Origin: Larkinella terrae
GTDB lineage: Bacteria; Bacteroidota; Bacteroidia; Cytophagales; Spirosomataceae
NCBI RefSeq assembly: GCF_009668025.1
Contig: NZ_WJXZ01000012.1
Span: 124,001-188,000, forward strand
Length of the DNA stretch: 64,000 nt
Direction of reading: 5' to 3'
Below the pieces are notes generated by a model. It was not told the origin of the DNA. It made no database searches and saw only the letters and a list, made by a program, of their open reading frames with translations. Of this stretch, positions 56,514-64,000 are shown in pieces (within the stretch, counting starts at the first letter, position 1; each line of letters opens with the position of its first letter). Made by a program: the position numbers and the translations under genes.

Positions 56514-56557
56514 ATCAATGGCTTACTGATTTGCCCAATCCTACAACACGAATTCTG

Positions 56558-56565
56558 CAAAAATA
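56558..56565 (-). promoter_or_regulatory. -7 box of dsbD
   Basis: TATTTTTG on the minus strand matches TAnnTTTG, about 45 bases before the dsbD ATG. The nearest TTG has poor spacing (24 bases). Confidence 0.35.
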
Positions 56566-56677
56566 TCTCCATTCCTTCCACAAATCACGCAAGAACCAAA
56601 AAAAACACCCTGCCGGAGTTCCAGCGGGGTGTTCTGCACAACCAACCTATATTTAATTTACTTAATTAGACAAGAGT

Positions 56678-56733
56678 GTTGAGACAAGAGAATAAAGACA
56701 AAATTTTTCTGGTCTTTATTCTCTTGTCTCAAC
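56678..56733. repeat. Perfect 22-bp inverted repeat, family B copy 2
   Basis: Arms 56678-56699 (GTTGAGACAAGAGAATAAAG...) and 56712-56733 are exact complements with a 12-base AT-rich loop. The repeat ends 3 bases before the PhyH stop at 56737, so it is probably a terminator for that gene. Related sequence at 5839-5889 and, more distantly, 10431-10495. Confidence 0.8.
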
Positions 56734-56736
56734 TCT

Positions 56737-57573
56737 TTACTCTCTGACAAACAAAAGCGGATTCAACGCGCTTTCGGGTTTGGTACCAATCGGATAACTT
56801 TCCAGCCAGGTTGTCCAGTCGGCTTCCTGATAGGAGTTTAAGGGTTTAGTAATCGTCTGATTCTGATCCATGTAAATCATCGTCATCACTTTGCGCGGTG
56901 TGTCGGAGGTGTTCGGTCCGGCGCGGTGGAACGTCCATCCGGCGTGGTAGCTCACTTCACCCAGCTCGAAAGGTGTGTCGTTGATGTTAAAATTAAGTTT
57001 GGATAATTCGTCGGCTAATAACCGCTCGCTTTCGTCGCTGATTTCGATATTCCGGCCAATTTCAACGCCCTGGCTCTGTTCAGCAAACGCCAGCGGCCCC
57101 ATTTCCATCGGCGTGTCCTGCAGCGGAATCCAGACGGTAACGGTCTTGGGAGACGACAAAGGCCAGTAAAACTGGTCGGCATGCCAGGGTGTAAAACCGC
57201 CCGACGGTTCTTTGTAAAGGGCTTGGTCGTGGTACAAACGGACGCCATCGACACCCATCAGATCGGCCGCAATTTTGGCCAGCCGACGCGAAAAAACGAA
57301 CTCTCTGGCGGTTTCGTCTTCCCGCCAGAGGTTCATAATCTGGAGAAAAGCCCGCTCATACGTCGTTCGGTCCTCCATCGATTTTGTCAACGTATTGAGT
57401 TTCAGAACCAGTCCGGTAATGACGTCGCCGTAGTACTGAAGTACTTCGGGGCTCAGCACGTTTTTCAATTTGACGTAACCGTTCTTCCGATAAAAGGCAA
57501 TCGCTTCCGGGCTGACGGTATACTCCTCATCCAACTGTTGCAGCAAAGAAGGGTTATCGACGGTTACCTGCAT
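56737..57573 (-). CDS. Phytanoyl-CoA dioxygenase family protein
   Basis: 278 residues from ATG 57573. Fe(II)/2-oxoglutarate dioxygenase with H131-A-D133 and a distal H216 in W-T-F-H-R-A-G-P-N. The final 2-oxoglutarate-binding Arg is likely R227. Members hydroxylate small molecules of widely different types; the substrate is unknown. It is divergent from an AraC-type regulator with a cupin domain 144 bases away, which likely controls it. Confidence 0.9.
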   Translation of the reverse strand: MQVTVDNPSLLQQLDEEYTVSPEAIAFYRKNGYVKLKNVLSPEVLQYYGDVITGLVLKLNTLTKSMEDRTTYERAFLQIMNLWREDETAREFVFSRRLAKIAADLMGVDGVRLYHDQALYKEPSGGFTPWHADQFYWPLSSPKTVTVWIPLQDTPMEMGPLAFAEQSQGVEIGRNIEISDESERLLADELSKLNFNINDTPFELGEVSYHAGWTFHRAGPNTSDTPRKVMTMIYMDQNQTITKPLNSYQEADWTTWLESYPIGTKPESALNPLLFVRE

Positions 57574-57661
57574 AATAATCAACGGGTTTAGGAATAATCA
57601 ATATCACAAAATTGGTTCAATATTATCTTGTAAAAATTTAATTATTGTCCCAATAAGTGTA

Positions 57662-57669
57662 TAATTTTG
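57662..57669 (+). promoter_or_regulatory. -7 box of the cupin-AraC gene
   Basis: TAATTTTG matches TAnnTTTG, 48 bases before the GTG start. A TTG at 57645 is closer than usual (14 bases), so the -33 is uncertain. Confidence 0.35.
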
Positions 57670-57717
57670 ACTTTTTGTTCCCCATATTGCTCTTCGAGAG
57701 TAAAAATACTGCATGTT

Positions 57718-58587
57718 GTGAAAGCATTGTTTGAAAAAATTGAACTTGGAGATCACAATTCTCTAAGAGTGATGCACATTGAGTTACCGTTTTTCGATGC
57801 TCCCTGGCATTTTCATCCCGAGTACGAATTGACGTATATCGTCAGCAGTCACGGCAAACGGTTTGTCGGCGACCACGTCGAACCCTTCGACGCCGGGGAT
57901 CTGGTGTTATTAGGCCCCGGATTGCCCCACTTCTGGCGCAACGACGATGAGTACTACCAACCAGACTCGAAGCAGAAAGCCGAGGCCATTGTCGTGCAGT
58001 TTGCGCAGTCTCTAGGCGACACCTTTTTACCTCAATTGCCTGAAACACAACCTTTGACAGCATTACTGAACCGCGCCCGCTACGGTTTGCATTTCGGGTG
58101 CGACAAAGTGGCCGGGGTAAAAACCGCCCTGGAAGGCCTGCTGCACTGCGACGGTCTGGAACGGCTGCTGCGGTTGCTCTACCTGCTTCAGCAACTGGCC
58201 GACGACCCGAATGCGGTCATGCTGGCGAGCGATAATTACGAGCTGAAAGCCAGCGAAGCCGAAACCGAGCGGATGAAGCGGGTGCTGGATTTTATGCTGG
58301 CGCATTTCCGGGAAGAAATCCGGGTCGACGACATGGCGTCGGTAGCCGGAATGGCACCGGCAGCTTTTTGCCGGTATTTCCGGAAACGAACCCGCAAATC
58401 ATTTATCGAATACCTGAACGAGCTGAGAATCAGTCACGCCCGCAAATTGCTGGTGCAGTCGGACCTCAGCATCAGCCAGGTAGGGCTGGAATGCGGTTTT
58501 AATAATATCTCGCATTTTCACCGCCAATTTAAACTGCACAACGGCACGACACCGCTGAAATACCAGTCGCTGCAACATAATAAGTAG
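57718..58587 (+). CDS. AraC family regulator with cupin sensor domain
   Basis: 289 residues from GTG 57718; no ATG gives a full N-terminus, and an upstream TTG precedes the promoter box. The cupin-like sensor has W-H-F-H-P-E-Y-E-L-T-Y and F-D-A-G-D-L-V-L-L-G-P-G-L-P-H. The C-terminal HTH pair has A-P-A-A-F-C-R-Y-F-R-K-R-T and C-G-F-N-N-I-S-H-F-H-R-Q-F. It likely senses a sugar or related metabolite and regulates the divergent PhyH gene. Confidence 0.9.
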   Translation: MKALFEKIELGDHNSLRVMHIELPFFDAPWHFHPEYELTYIVSSHGKRFVGDHVEPFDAGDLVLLGPGLPHFWRNDDEYYQPDSKQKAEAIVVQFAQSLGDTFLPQLPETQPLTALLNRARYGLHFGCDKVAGVKTALEGLLHCDGLERLLRLLYLLQQLADDPNAVMLASDNYELKASEAETERMKRVLDFMLAHFREEIRVDDMASVAGMAPAAFCRYFRKRTRKSFIEYLNELRISHARKLLVQSDLSISQVGLECGFNNISHFHRQFKLHNGTTPLKYQSLQHNK

Positions 58588-58615
58588 AAGACAACCAGAA
58601 TGCTGTTTTTCTCCG

Positions 58616-58623
58616 TACTTTTG
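58616..58623 (+). promoter_or_regulatory. -7 box of glyA
   Basis: TACTTTTG matches TAnnTTTG, giving a leader of about 110 bases that would contain one copy of repeat E and half a copy of repeat A. No clear -33 box. Confidence 0.35.
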
Positions 58624-58635
58624 TTGTATCTATGG

Positions 58636-58654
58636 ACCGCACGGGCGGCCCCGT
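58636..58654. repeat. 19-base repeat E upstream of glyA
   Basis: ACCGCACGGGCGGCCCCGT, exact reverse complement of 60057-60075 on the other side of glyA. Confidence 0.75.
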
Positions 58655-58695
58655 TTAGTCCGGAAGATTCGTCAGTATCATTATTAAAAAATAAA

Positions 58696-58718
58696 TACGG
58701 ACTTTAGTCCGTAGGTAC
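58696..58718. repeat. Half copy of palindromic repeat A
   Basis: TACGGACTTTAGTCCGTAGG, a single hairpin with the ACGGACT/AGTCCGT arms of family A, 20 bases before the glyA start and thus in its 5' leader rather than at a gene end. Confidence 0.65.
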
Positions 58719-58738
58719 GTACAAGCTAATCGCTAATT

Positions 58739-60031
58739 ATGTCGACTACAGCCACCTCTATTACCCGTGACACACAGGTATTTGAGCTAATCGCCAAAGA
58801 ACAACACCGCCAGGAATCTGGTCTGGAACTGATCGCTTCCGAAAACTTCGTTTCCAAACAGGTACTGGAAGCGGCCGGAACCGTATTGACGAACAAATAC
58901 GCCGAAGGCCTGCCTGGCAAACGGTATTACGGCGGCTGCGAAATCGTTGACGAAATCGAACAGATTGCCATCGACCGCGTGAAAGAATTGTTCGGCGCTT
59001 CGTGGGCCAACGTGCAGCCGCATTCGGGTGCGCAAGCCAACACGGCGGTTTTTGTGGCCTGTCTGAAACCGGGTGATACGATTCTGGGTTTTGATCTGTC
59101 GCACGGCGGTCACCTGACGCACGGTTCGGCGGTGAATATTTCCGGAAAATATTTTCGGCCGACTTTTTACGGTGTCGAACAGGAAACCGGGGTGATCAAT
59201 TACGATAAAGTAGAAGAAACCGCCCAGCGCGAACGGCCAAAACTGTTGATCTGTGGCGCTTCGGCCTACAGCCGCGACTGGGATTACGCCCGGCTGCGCG
59301 CCATTGCGGACTCGGTAGGTGCCCTGCTGCTGGCCGACATTTCGCACCCGGCGGGTCTGATTGCCAAAGGGTTGCTGAACGATCCGATGGATCATTGCCA
59401 CATTGTGACCACGACGACGCACAAAACGCTGCGCGGTCCCCGGGGTGGTATGATCATGCTGCGGAATGATTTTGAAAACCCATTTGGCATCAAAACGCCA
59501 AAAGGTGAACTGCGGCTGATGTCGTCGCTGCTGGATTCGGGTGTGTTCCCGGGTACGCAGGGCGGTCCGCTGGAACATATTATTGCGGCCAAAGCCGTTG
59601 CATTTGGCGAGGCTTTGTCGGACGATTTCGGGGATTACGCCAACCAGATTCAGCGCAACGCCCAGGCGATGGCGGCCGCTTTCGTATCGAAAGGCTACCA
59701 GATCATTTCCGGCGGAACCGATAACCACCTGATGCTGATCGACTTGCGCTCAAAAGGTCTTTCGGGTAAACTGGCCGAAAACACGCTGATCAAAGCCGAT
59801 ATTACGATCAACAAAAACATGGTTCCGTTCGACGACAAATCGCCGATGGTAACCTCCGGGATGCGGGTTGGTACGGCGGCCGTCACCACGCGCGGCATGA
59901 AAGAATCCGATATGGAACAAATTGTCGTATATATCGACGAAGTTCTGATGAATCACGATAACGAAGCTAAACTTCAGGCAGTGAAAGAAGAGATCAACTC
60001 CTGGATGAAAGCGTTTCCACTTTATAGTTAA
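58739..60031 (+). CDS. glyA: Serine hydroxymethyltransferase
   Basis: 430-residue PLP enzyme that interconverts serine and glycine with tetrahydrofolate in one-carbon metabolism. The Schiff-base Lys is K229 in [14 protein letters not shown]. The N-terminal L-I-A-S-E-N-F and [13 protein letters not shown] motifs are intact, and [13 protein letters not shown] marks the cofactor/folate region. Length is normal. It is bracketed by inverted copies of repeat E. Confidence 0.97.
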   Translation: MSTTATSITRDTQVFELIAKEQHRQESGLELIASENFVSKQVLEAAGTVLTNKYAEGLPGKRYYGGCEIVDEIEQIAIDRVKELFGASWANVQPHSGAQANTAVFVACLKPGDTILGFDLSHGGHLTHGSAVNISGKYFRPTFYGVEQETGVINYDKVEETAQRERPKLLICGASAYSRDWDYARLRAIADSVGALLLADISHPAGLIAKGLLNDPMDHCHIVTTTTHKTLRGPRGGMIMLRNDFENPFGIKTPKGELRLMSSLLDSGVFPGTQGGPLEHIIAAKAVAFGEALSDDFGDYANQIQRNAQAMAAAFVSKGYQIISGGTDNHLMLIDLRSKGLSGKLAENTLIKADITINKNMVPFDDKSPMVTSGMRVGTAAVTTRGMKESDMEQIVVYIDEVLMNHDNEAKLQAVKEEINSWMKAFPLYS

Positions 60032-60035
60032 TTGC

Positions 60036-60134
60036 GATTGAGTGATTGAGTGAATGACGGGGCCGCCCGTGCGGTGAATAGTTTCGCAGGAAGCAAAGAA
60101 CTGGCGGCCCCGTCAATCACTCAACCACTCAATC
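60036..60134. repeat. 99-bp element with 32-bp terminal inverted repeats (E type)
   Basis: Left arm 60036-60067 (GATTGAGTGATTGAGTGAAT...) and right arm 60103-60134 pair with about two mismatches and end in ACGGGGCCGCC / GGCGGCCCCGT. The inner left boundary also contains the 19 bases shared with 58636-58654. It fills the gap between glyA and tatC. It could be a non-autonomous mobile element or a terminator; no target-site duplication is obvious. Confidence 0.7.
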
Positions 60135-60151
60135 ACTCATTAAAAATTTAA

Positions 60152-61027
60152 ATGAAGCCCATAGACCAGGAATTTGATAGCGAGAACGAGGTGGAGGAAG
60201 GTGAAATGACCTTTCTTGAGCATTTAGAGGAGCTTCGGTGGCACATTGTCCGGGCCATTGGCTCGATTGCCATATTTGCGATACTCGCCTTTATTTTTAT
60301 CCGGGAAATTTACGATTCCGTTATTCTGGCGCCTTCCAAAACGGATTTCTGGACCTATCGCATGATGTGCGAGCTGTCGAAAAAAACCGGTTTTGCGGAT
60401 TTGTGCATCGAAAAACTGAATTTTACCCTGCAAAGCCGCGAGATGGCCGGGCAATTTACCACGGCCCTGACGTCATCGCTGATGGTCGGTTTACTGTTTG
60501 CGTTTCCTTATGCCTTCTGGGAGCTCTGGCGGTTCATTATGCCGGGTCTGAAAATCTCCGAGCGCCGGGCCGCACGGGGGGCGGTTTTTTACGTCACCAC
60601 GCTTTTCATGCTGGGTGTGCTTTTCGGGTATTACATCGTTTCTCCGCTGGCCATCAACTTCCTGGCAAACTACCAGCTTGATCCGAGCATTGTGAACGAA
60701 TTCGATATTACGTCGTATATCTCCACGCTGGCTACGCTGACGCTCGGTTGTGCCCTGACGTTTCAGATGCCGATTGTGGCGTTTGTGCTTTCAAAAGTGG
60801 GCATTCTGACGCCCAAATTCATGCGCGAATACCGCCGTCATGCGCTGGTCGTCATTCTGGTGGTAGCAGCCGTGATCACTCCTTCGCCGGATGTGTACAG
60901 CCAGATTCTGGTGGCTATTCCGCTGGTTTTGCTCTATGAAGTCAGTATCTGGGTTTCCGGCTACGTTCAGCGGCAGCGGCTGAAAGAGGAACAGGCGTTG
61001 ATGAAAACCGACGGTTACGAAGACTAA
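60152..61027 (+). CDS. tatC: Twin-arginine translocase subunit TatC
   Basis: 291 residues. Cytoplasmic N-terminus with M-T-F-L-E-H-L-E-E-L-R-W, the signal-peptide-binding segment, then six predicted membrane helices. Conserved F-P-Y-A-F-W-E-L-W-R-F and F-Q-M-P segments are present. It forms the receptor for folded Tat substrates. The Rieske lipoprotein in this window has a KR-type Tat-like signal. No tatA is adjacent. Terminator follows. Confidence 0.95.
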   Translation: MKPIDQEFDSENEVEEGEMTFLEHLEELRWHIVRAIGSIAIFAILAFIFIREIYDSVILAPSKTDFWTYRMMCELSKKTGFADLCIEKLNFTLQSREMAGQFTTALTSSLMVGLLFAFPYAFWELWRFIMPGLKISERRAARGAVFYVTTLFMLGVLFGYYIVSPLAINFLANYQLDPSIVNEFDITSYISTLATLTLGCALTFQMPIVAFVLSKVGILTPKFMREYRRHALVVILVVAAVITPSPDVYSQILVAIPLVLLYEVSIWVSGYVQRQRLKEEQALMKTDGYED

Positions 61028-61032
61028 TAAAC

Positions 61033-61057
61033 GGGGGCATTCAGTTGCCCCTTTTTT
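61033..61057. terminator. Terminator between tatC and a convergent gene
   Basis: GGGGCA / TGCCCC stem with six T residues, 6 bases after the tatC stop and 3 before the stop of the minus-strand barrel gene. Confidence 0.8.
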
Positions 61058-61060
61058 ATT

Positions 61061-61585
61061 TTAAAACTTGCCGGTAATCCCCATTCGGAGGATGGCAATG
61101 CCCCAGCCTAGTTCGGCAAAACCGCCGATATGCTTGCTGAAATGGTAAAAACCACCGATATGCACCCCCGGAAAAAAACCGCGGGCGTGGAGCTTTGCAT
61201 ACGGATTCTGGTCGAGCCGTTCCCGGCGGATGATCGTTCGCGTTCCCACCGATAGACCCGCATACGGATCTAATTTCGTCGTTCCGACGCCCAGCGCACT
61301 CGCCAGGTGGTAGGAACCCCGGATACCATAATTGACAAACTGGGCTTTCCAGCGGTGATCGCCGGACTTGGTGCCAAACAGAGCGTAATCGAAATAACCG
61401 CCCGCGCTGATTTTATCGGTAAAACCCAGTTCAAAAGACGCTCCGTTGCACAATCCGCCGACGGCGTAGGTTTGCACACCGAGCCCCATATTGAGCATCA
61501 CGTTAATTTTCCGGTCGATCTGCGCAAAGCCGGAGGTGGCTGTCGTGAGGAGGCATAAGACCGAATAGAGTATTTTTTTCTTCAC
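61061..61585 (-). CDS. Small outer-membrane barrel-like protein
   Basis: 174 residues with a signal peptide ending G-F-A-Q. The mature part has glycine-rich alternating strands (N-M-G-L-G-V-Q-T-Y, G-G-Y-F-D-Y-A-L-F-G, Y-A-G-L-S-V-G-T-R-T) and a C-terminal I-L-R-M-G-I-T-G-K-F, as in outer-membrane barrels. Family not recognised, function unknown. It is convergent with tatC. Confidence 0.75.
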   Translation of the reverse strand: MKKKILYSVLCLLTTATSGFAQIDRKINVMLNMGLGVQTYAVGGLCNGASFELGFTDKISAGGYFDYALFGTKSGDHRWKAQFVNYGIRGSYHLASALGVGTTKLDPYAGLSVGTRTIIRRERLDQNPYAKLHARGFFPGVHIGGFYHFSKHIGGFAELGWGIAILRMGITGKF

Positions 61586-61674
61586 AACTTCTTGGTCGTT
61601 ACTCGCTTATTGTTGTTTACTGTTCGAAAGAGAGGCCATTGGGTCCATCCGTCGCGACGATACAAAAGTGGTAA

Positions 61675-62046
61675 CCAATTCAGGAGAATCCAATCGTTAA
61701 AATACTCAATTGGGAAAACCATAAACTGAAGCGTGTAAAAAGGTACTTAAGTGGTAACTACCCATTCCCTTCAGGCGGCACTCCTACAACGGAAAAACCG
61801 GAATTAAATTTTGTAGACGGTAAAGAAAAGGATCTTGAAATAGTTGACGGGGTCGATAAAAACCGTGTATTTGCCGTAGCATTATTTAAAATTCCCGATT
61901 CATACGGTTTTAATGGCAAATTTCAGGTGATGTCCATTCCGTCCTTCATCGTTATTGACCGGGCCGGAAAAATAGCGGCCTACATTGATGGACCGGAATA
62001 TGACGAATTAAAAGACGTCTTACAAAAAATCAGTAAAAGAGAATAA
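61675..62046 (+). pseudogene. 5'-truncated thioredoxin-like (redoxin/TlpA) gene remnant
   Basis: An open frame of 123 codons ending TAA at 62044 has no ATG, GTG or TTG until a late Met at 61930; the previous stop is TAA at 61672. The C-terminal 40 residues read V-M-S-I-P-S-F-I-V-I-D-R-A-G-K-I, the cis-Pro strand and turn of thioredoxin-fold proteins. The upstream part (L-S-G-N-Y-P-F-P-S-G-G-T-P) has no CxxC active site. This fits a redoxin whose N-terminal half was lost. An uncommon start codon is the alternative. Confidence 0.55.
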
Positions 62047-62377
62047 CGTTGAGTAAATCAGCGGCAACGCTTGCAACTTCCTGAAAAACAAAACCCCGGA
62101 AAGCACCGGGGCATGTAATTCTAACCTTTTTATCTATTACTTGAAAGTACGCAAGATGTCGAAAAAGTGTTGCAGTTGGTTATTTTACGGGGAATACTTT
62201 ATTTTTTGCGCACATGCTTCCCTTCCAGTGCCTTCTACAGCCTCAAGTCTGCCGGAATAGAAAGGAGAACCCGGTTTTTATGGCATCCCGTCAACCGGAG
62301 TCAGAAAAGCGCTTCTTCCTTTTCGGGAAGACAAAAGTCCATTCTTTACTATCCGTTTCGATAGTATATTTGGCCCG
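62047..62377. other. Intergenic gap with a small GC hairpin
   Basis: 331 bases without a supported gene. They include a CCCCGG..CCGGGG hairpin (62094-62111) whose A/T context gives a U-tract only on the minus strand. A following TAATTCTAACCTTTTTATCTATT is shared in part with the leader of the lipoprotein at 11926. A short ATG frame at 62156 (34 codons) is not credible. Confidence 0.5.
62365..62372 (+). promoter_or_regulatory. -7 box placed for a near-leaderless mRNA
   Basis: TATATTTG ends only 5 bases before the ATG at 62378, so transcription would begin at or near the start codon. Confidence 0.4.
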
Positions 62378-63490
62378 ATGAAAAAATATGCTTTGCTCAG
62401 CCTGCTGGCGCTGTTTTTATTGACCGAATGTAAAACCGGTCGGAACGCAACCGGAAAAACCGCTTCGGTTCTGACGGCTTCGGTTGAAACCGAAAACCTG
62501 CTTTCCTGCTGCGATTTCGGCACGAAAATGCCCGACGGCAACCCGGTCTGGTGCGAAGCCTCGTCGGTTTTGTTCGATAACGGTACGGTTTTCGTCGCCA
62601 ACGACAAGGACATGCCCGCCGGATTGAGCCCGGTGTTTACGAAGCCCTGGAAAACCCTGGCCGATACCACCGTCCGGCCCACGCCCCTGCTCGCGGAAAC
62701 CTTTCGGACCACCCGCAAATACGAAGATTTTGCCACCAACGGCGATTATGTTTTCCTGACCACGGCGTTCGACCGCGTCAAACCGGGTTCGACGGACTGG
62801 GATAGTTACAACACGATTTTGTACTGGAAAAAGGGCCAGGAAGCCAATCCGCAGGTGCTGGCTCCGCAACCCGACGCGAAAAATTCCGTGGCACTCCGCG
62901 AACAACTCAGCAAAGTCTTATCGCAAAACCGCCCGGCCTATCCCAACGGAATGCCGTATTTCAAGGTGGAAGGGCTGGCCGTGATGGATTCGCTGCTGCT
63001 GCTCGGAATTCGGGAAGAAGGCGAAAAATACGACAGGTTCGACTACAGGGTTCGGATTGTAACCGTGCCGTTTTTCGTGGAAAAAACCGCCAACGGTGAG
63101 CGCCTGGCGTTGCGCAACAACTGGCGGGTGGTGGCTGATTTCGACCCTTCGACGGTCCCCGATCTTCCCAAACCGCTGGCCTTGTCGAGCATTGAATACG
63201 ACCGAAACCGCAAGCTGTTCTGGCTCCTGACCTCCATCGAAATCAATGGCCAACTCGACGCCTACCTCTGGACGGCCACGCCAGACGCCGTTCTGAACAA
63301 CCGCCCGTTTACCGTCGTCCGCGACGCGGCTGGCCAGCCGGTTCATTTCAATCACAAAGCCGAAGATCTGACGTTCGTCGACGCCAATCATTTGCTGGTC
63401 ATTCACGACGACGACCGCACCGCTACGAAAGTGGGCACGAAAACCCGCCAGCCCAATCAGGCGGCTTATACGGTTTTGAAAATCAACTGA
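62378..63490 (+). CDS. Lipoprotein, probable propeller-like fold, function unknown
   Basis: 370 residues with lipobox L-T-E-C18. The early C-C-D-F-G-T-K-M-P-D segment and repeated motifs (S-S-V-L-F-D-N-G-T-V-F-V-A-N-D, V-E-G-L-A-V-M-D-S-L-L-L-L-G-I-R, L-S-S-I-E-Y-D-R-N-R-K-L-F-W, A-E-D-L-T-F-V-D) suggest a beta-propeller similar to DUF3616/phytase-esterase-like proteins. No enzyme family recognised. Its last 8 bases overlap the convergent pirin gene. Confidence 0.72.
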   Translation: MKKYALLSLLALFLLTECKTGRNATGKTASVLTASVETENLLSCCDFGTKMPDGNPVWCEASSVLFDNGTVFVANDKDMPAGLSPVFTKPWKTLADTTVRPTPLLAETFRTTRKYEDFATNGDYVFLTTAFDRVKPGSTDWDSYNTILYWKKGQEANPQVLAPQPDAKNSVALREQLSKVLSQNRPAYPNGMPYFKVEGLAVMDSLLLLGIREEGEKYDRFDYRVRIVTVPFFVEKTANGERLALRNNWRVVADFDPSTVPDLPKPLALSSIEYDRNRKLFWLLTSIEINGQLDAYLWTATPDAVLNNRPFTVVRDAAGQPVHFNHKAEDLTFVDANHLLVIHDDDRTATKVGTKTRQPNQAAYTVLKIN

Positions 63491-64000
63491 GGTGGCCCAT
63501 CCGCCCGCTTTGATAGTCGGAAATGGCCTGCCGGATTTCCTGTTGGGTGTTCATCACAAACGGCCCGTACGACACCACCGGTTCGTTAATCGGTACGGCC
63601 GAGCCCAGCAGAATCCGGGAATCGTCGGTGGCGCGAACGTCGATTTCATCGCCGTCATTTTCAAAAATCACCAGCGACCGGCCGCTGATTTCCTGACCGT
63701 TGACGACAATTGCGCCATTTAACAGATAAAACAGAATCGTGCGCGGAGCCTCGATCCGGCGCGTAAACGAACCACCCGCCGACAGCGAAACATTCGCCAG
63801 CTCCACATCGTAAACCGGCTGAACCGGCCCGACAACGTCGTTCCAGACGCCGGACGTAACGGCCACCGTTCCTTTTCCGTCCGCCAGTGCCACCTCCGGA
63901 ATCGCGTTTTTCTGCAAACCGACGTAATGCGGTTTTACCATCTTCAACCGGGCTGGCAGGTTGGTCCAGAGCTGGATGAGCTCGACCATGCCGCCCTGCT
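63483..64000 (-). CDS. Pirin family protein (5' end outside window)
   Basis: Visible part: residues in frame to the window edge, with Q-G-G-M-V-E-L-I-Q-L-W-T-N-L-P-A, typical of pirin just before the C-terminal cupin domain. The internal Met at 63989 is not the true start because the frame is open to 64000. The C-terminal cupin holds E-I-S-G-R-S-L-V-I-F-E-N-D-G-D-E. Pirins are iron-binding cupins, some with quercetinase activity. The N-terminal metal motif is outside the window. Confidence 0.85.
   Translation of the reverse strand, partial: QGGMVELIQLWTNLPARLKMVKPHYVGLQKNAIPEVALADGKGTVAVTSGVWNDVVGPVQPVYDVELANVSLSAGGSFTRRIEAPRTILFYLLNGAIVVNGQEISGRSLVIFENDGDEIDVRATDDSRILLGSAVPINEPVVSYGPFVMNTQQEIRQAISDYQSGRMGHLS

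Noticed and set aside
60036-60134. Insertion sequence between glyA and tatC
   Set aside because: Too short for a transposase and no target duplication seen; kept only as a repeat element.
62167-62364. 65-codon plus-strand frame, and a 34-codon frame at 62156
   Set aside because: Random composition, no conserved pattern, and the promoter for the next gene lies at its end.

Overview
The window looks like chromosomal DNA from a Bacteroidota of the order Cytophagales, most like Spirosomaceae (Spirosoma/Larkinella type). This is inference from gene content. Three proteins carry type IX secretion (T9SS) sorting domains. Promoter -7 boxes follow TAnnTTTG, and Shine-Dalgarno sequences are generally absent. 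SusC-type VVVGYG motifs, PorT-like beta-barrels and an LysS with the C-terminal extension I associate with Bacteroidota also fit. I see no rRNA, tRNA, CRISPR array, insertion sequence or prophage.

Layout: 1-6.2 kb holds a beta-lactamase-family lipoprotein (cut by the left edge), coaX, an SPFH protein paired with a ribbon-helix-helix protein behind a perfect palindrome, lysS with a GreA-like gene, and a cold shock gene. 6.3-11.8 kb holds a PspC-like protein, a YbaB-glycosyltransferase pair, a T9SS type B cargo protein and ribBA. 11.9-17.1 kb is a probable redox/envelope operon: COG4315-type lipoprotein, ECF sigma factor, a protein fusing an anti-sigma-like N-terminus to an outer-membrane barrel, Rieske lipoprotein, His-rich four-helix membrane protein and YceI. 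17.1-19.5 kb holds an NmrA-like reductase, an AraC regulator and an orphan oxidase subunit III.

19.9-34.4 kb is dominated by two giant paralogues (1988 and 2443 residues). Each has a sugar-dehydrogenase-like propeller, PKD and Fn3 domains, long arrays of putative-Ig repeats interleaved with a ~110-residue module, and a T9SS tail. They lie in direct orientation around ispE, and parts of their repeats are almost identical in DNA, so recombination between them is likely.

34.4-43.7 kb holds an OmpA-family TPR/propeller protein, a BNR/sialidase-like protein, a small membrane protein, a lipoprotein, and a divergent locus: a VWA protein facing an ECF sigma factor plus an anti-sigma/TonB fusion. The VWA protein and the fusion both carry a SusC-type plug motif although neither is a receptor. 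43.7-51.2 kb holds a membrane MutS homologue, a PorT-like barrel, an M28 peptidase and a beta-oxidation pair. 51.3-64 kb holds a CapD/WbpM-type dehydratase, a TIGR01777 epimerase, DsbD, PhyH with a divergent AraC regulator, glyA, tatC, a small barrel protein, a 5'-truncated thioredoxin-like remnant, a lipoprotein and a pirin (cut by the right edge).

Several short palindromic repeat families occupy the intergenic gaps, often between convergent genes where they could act as terminators.
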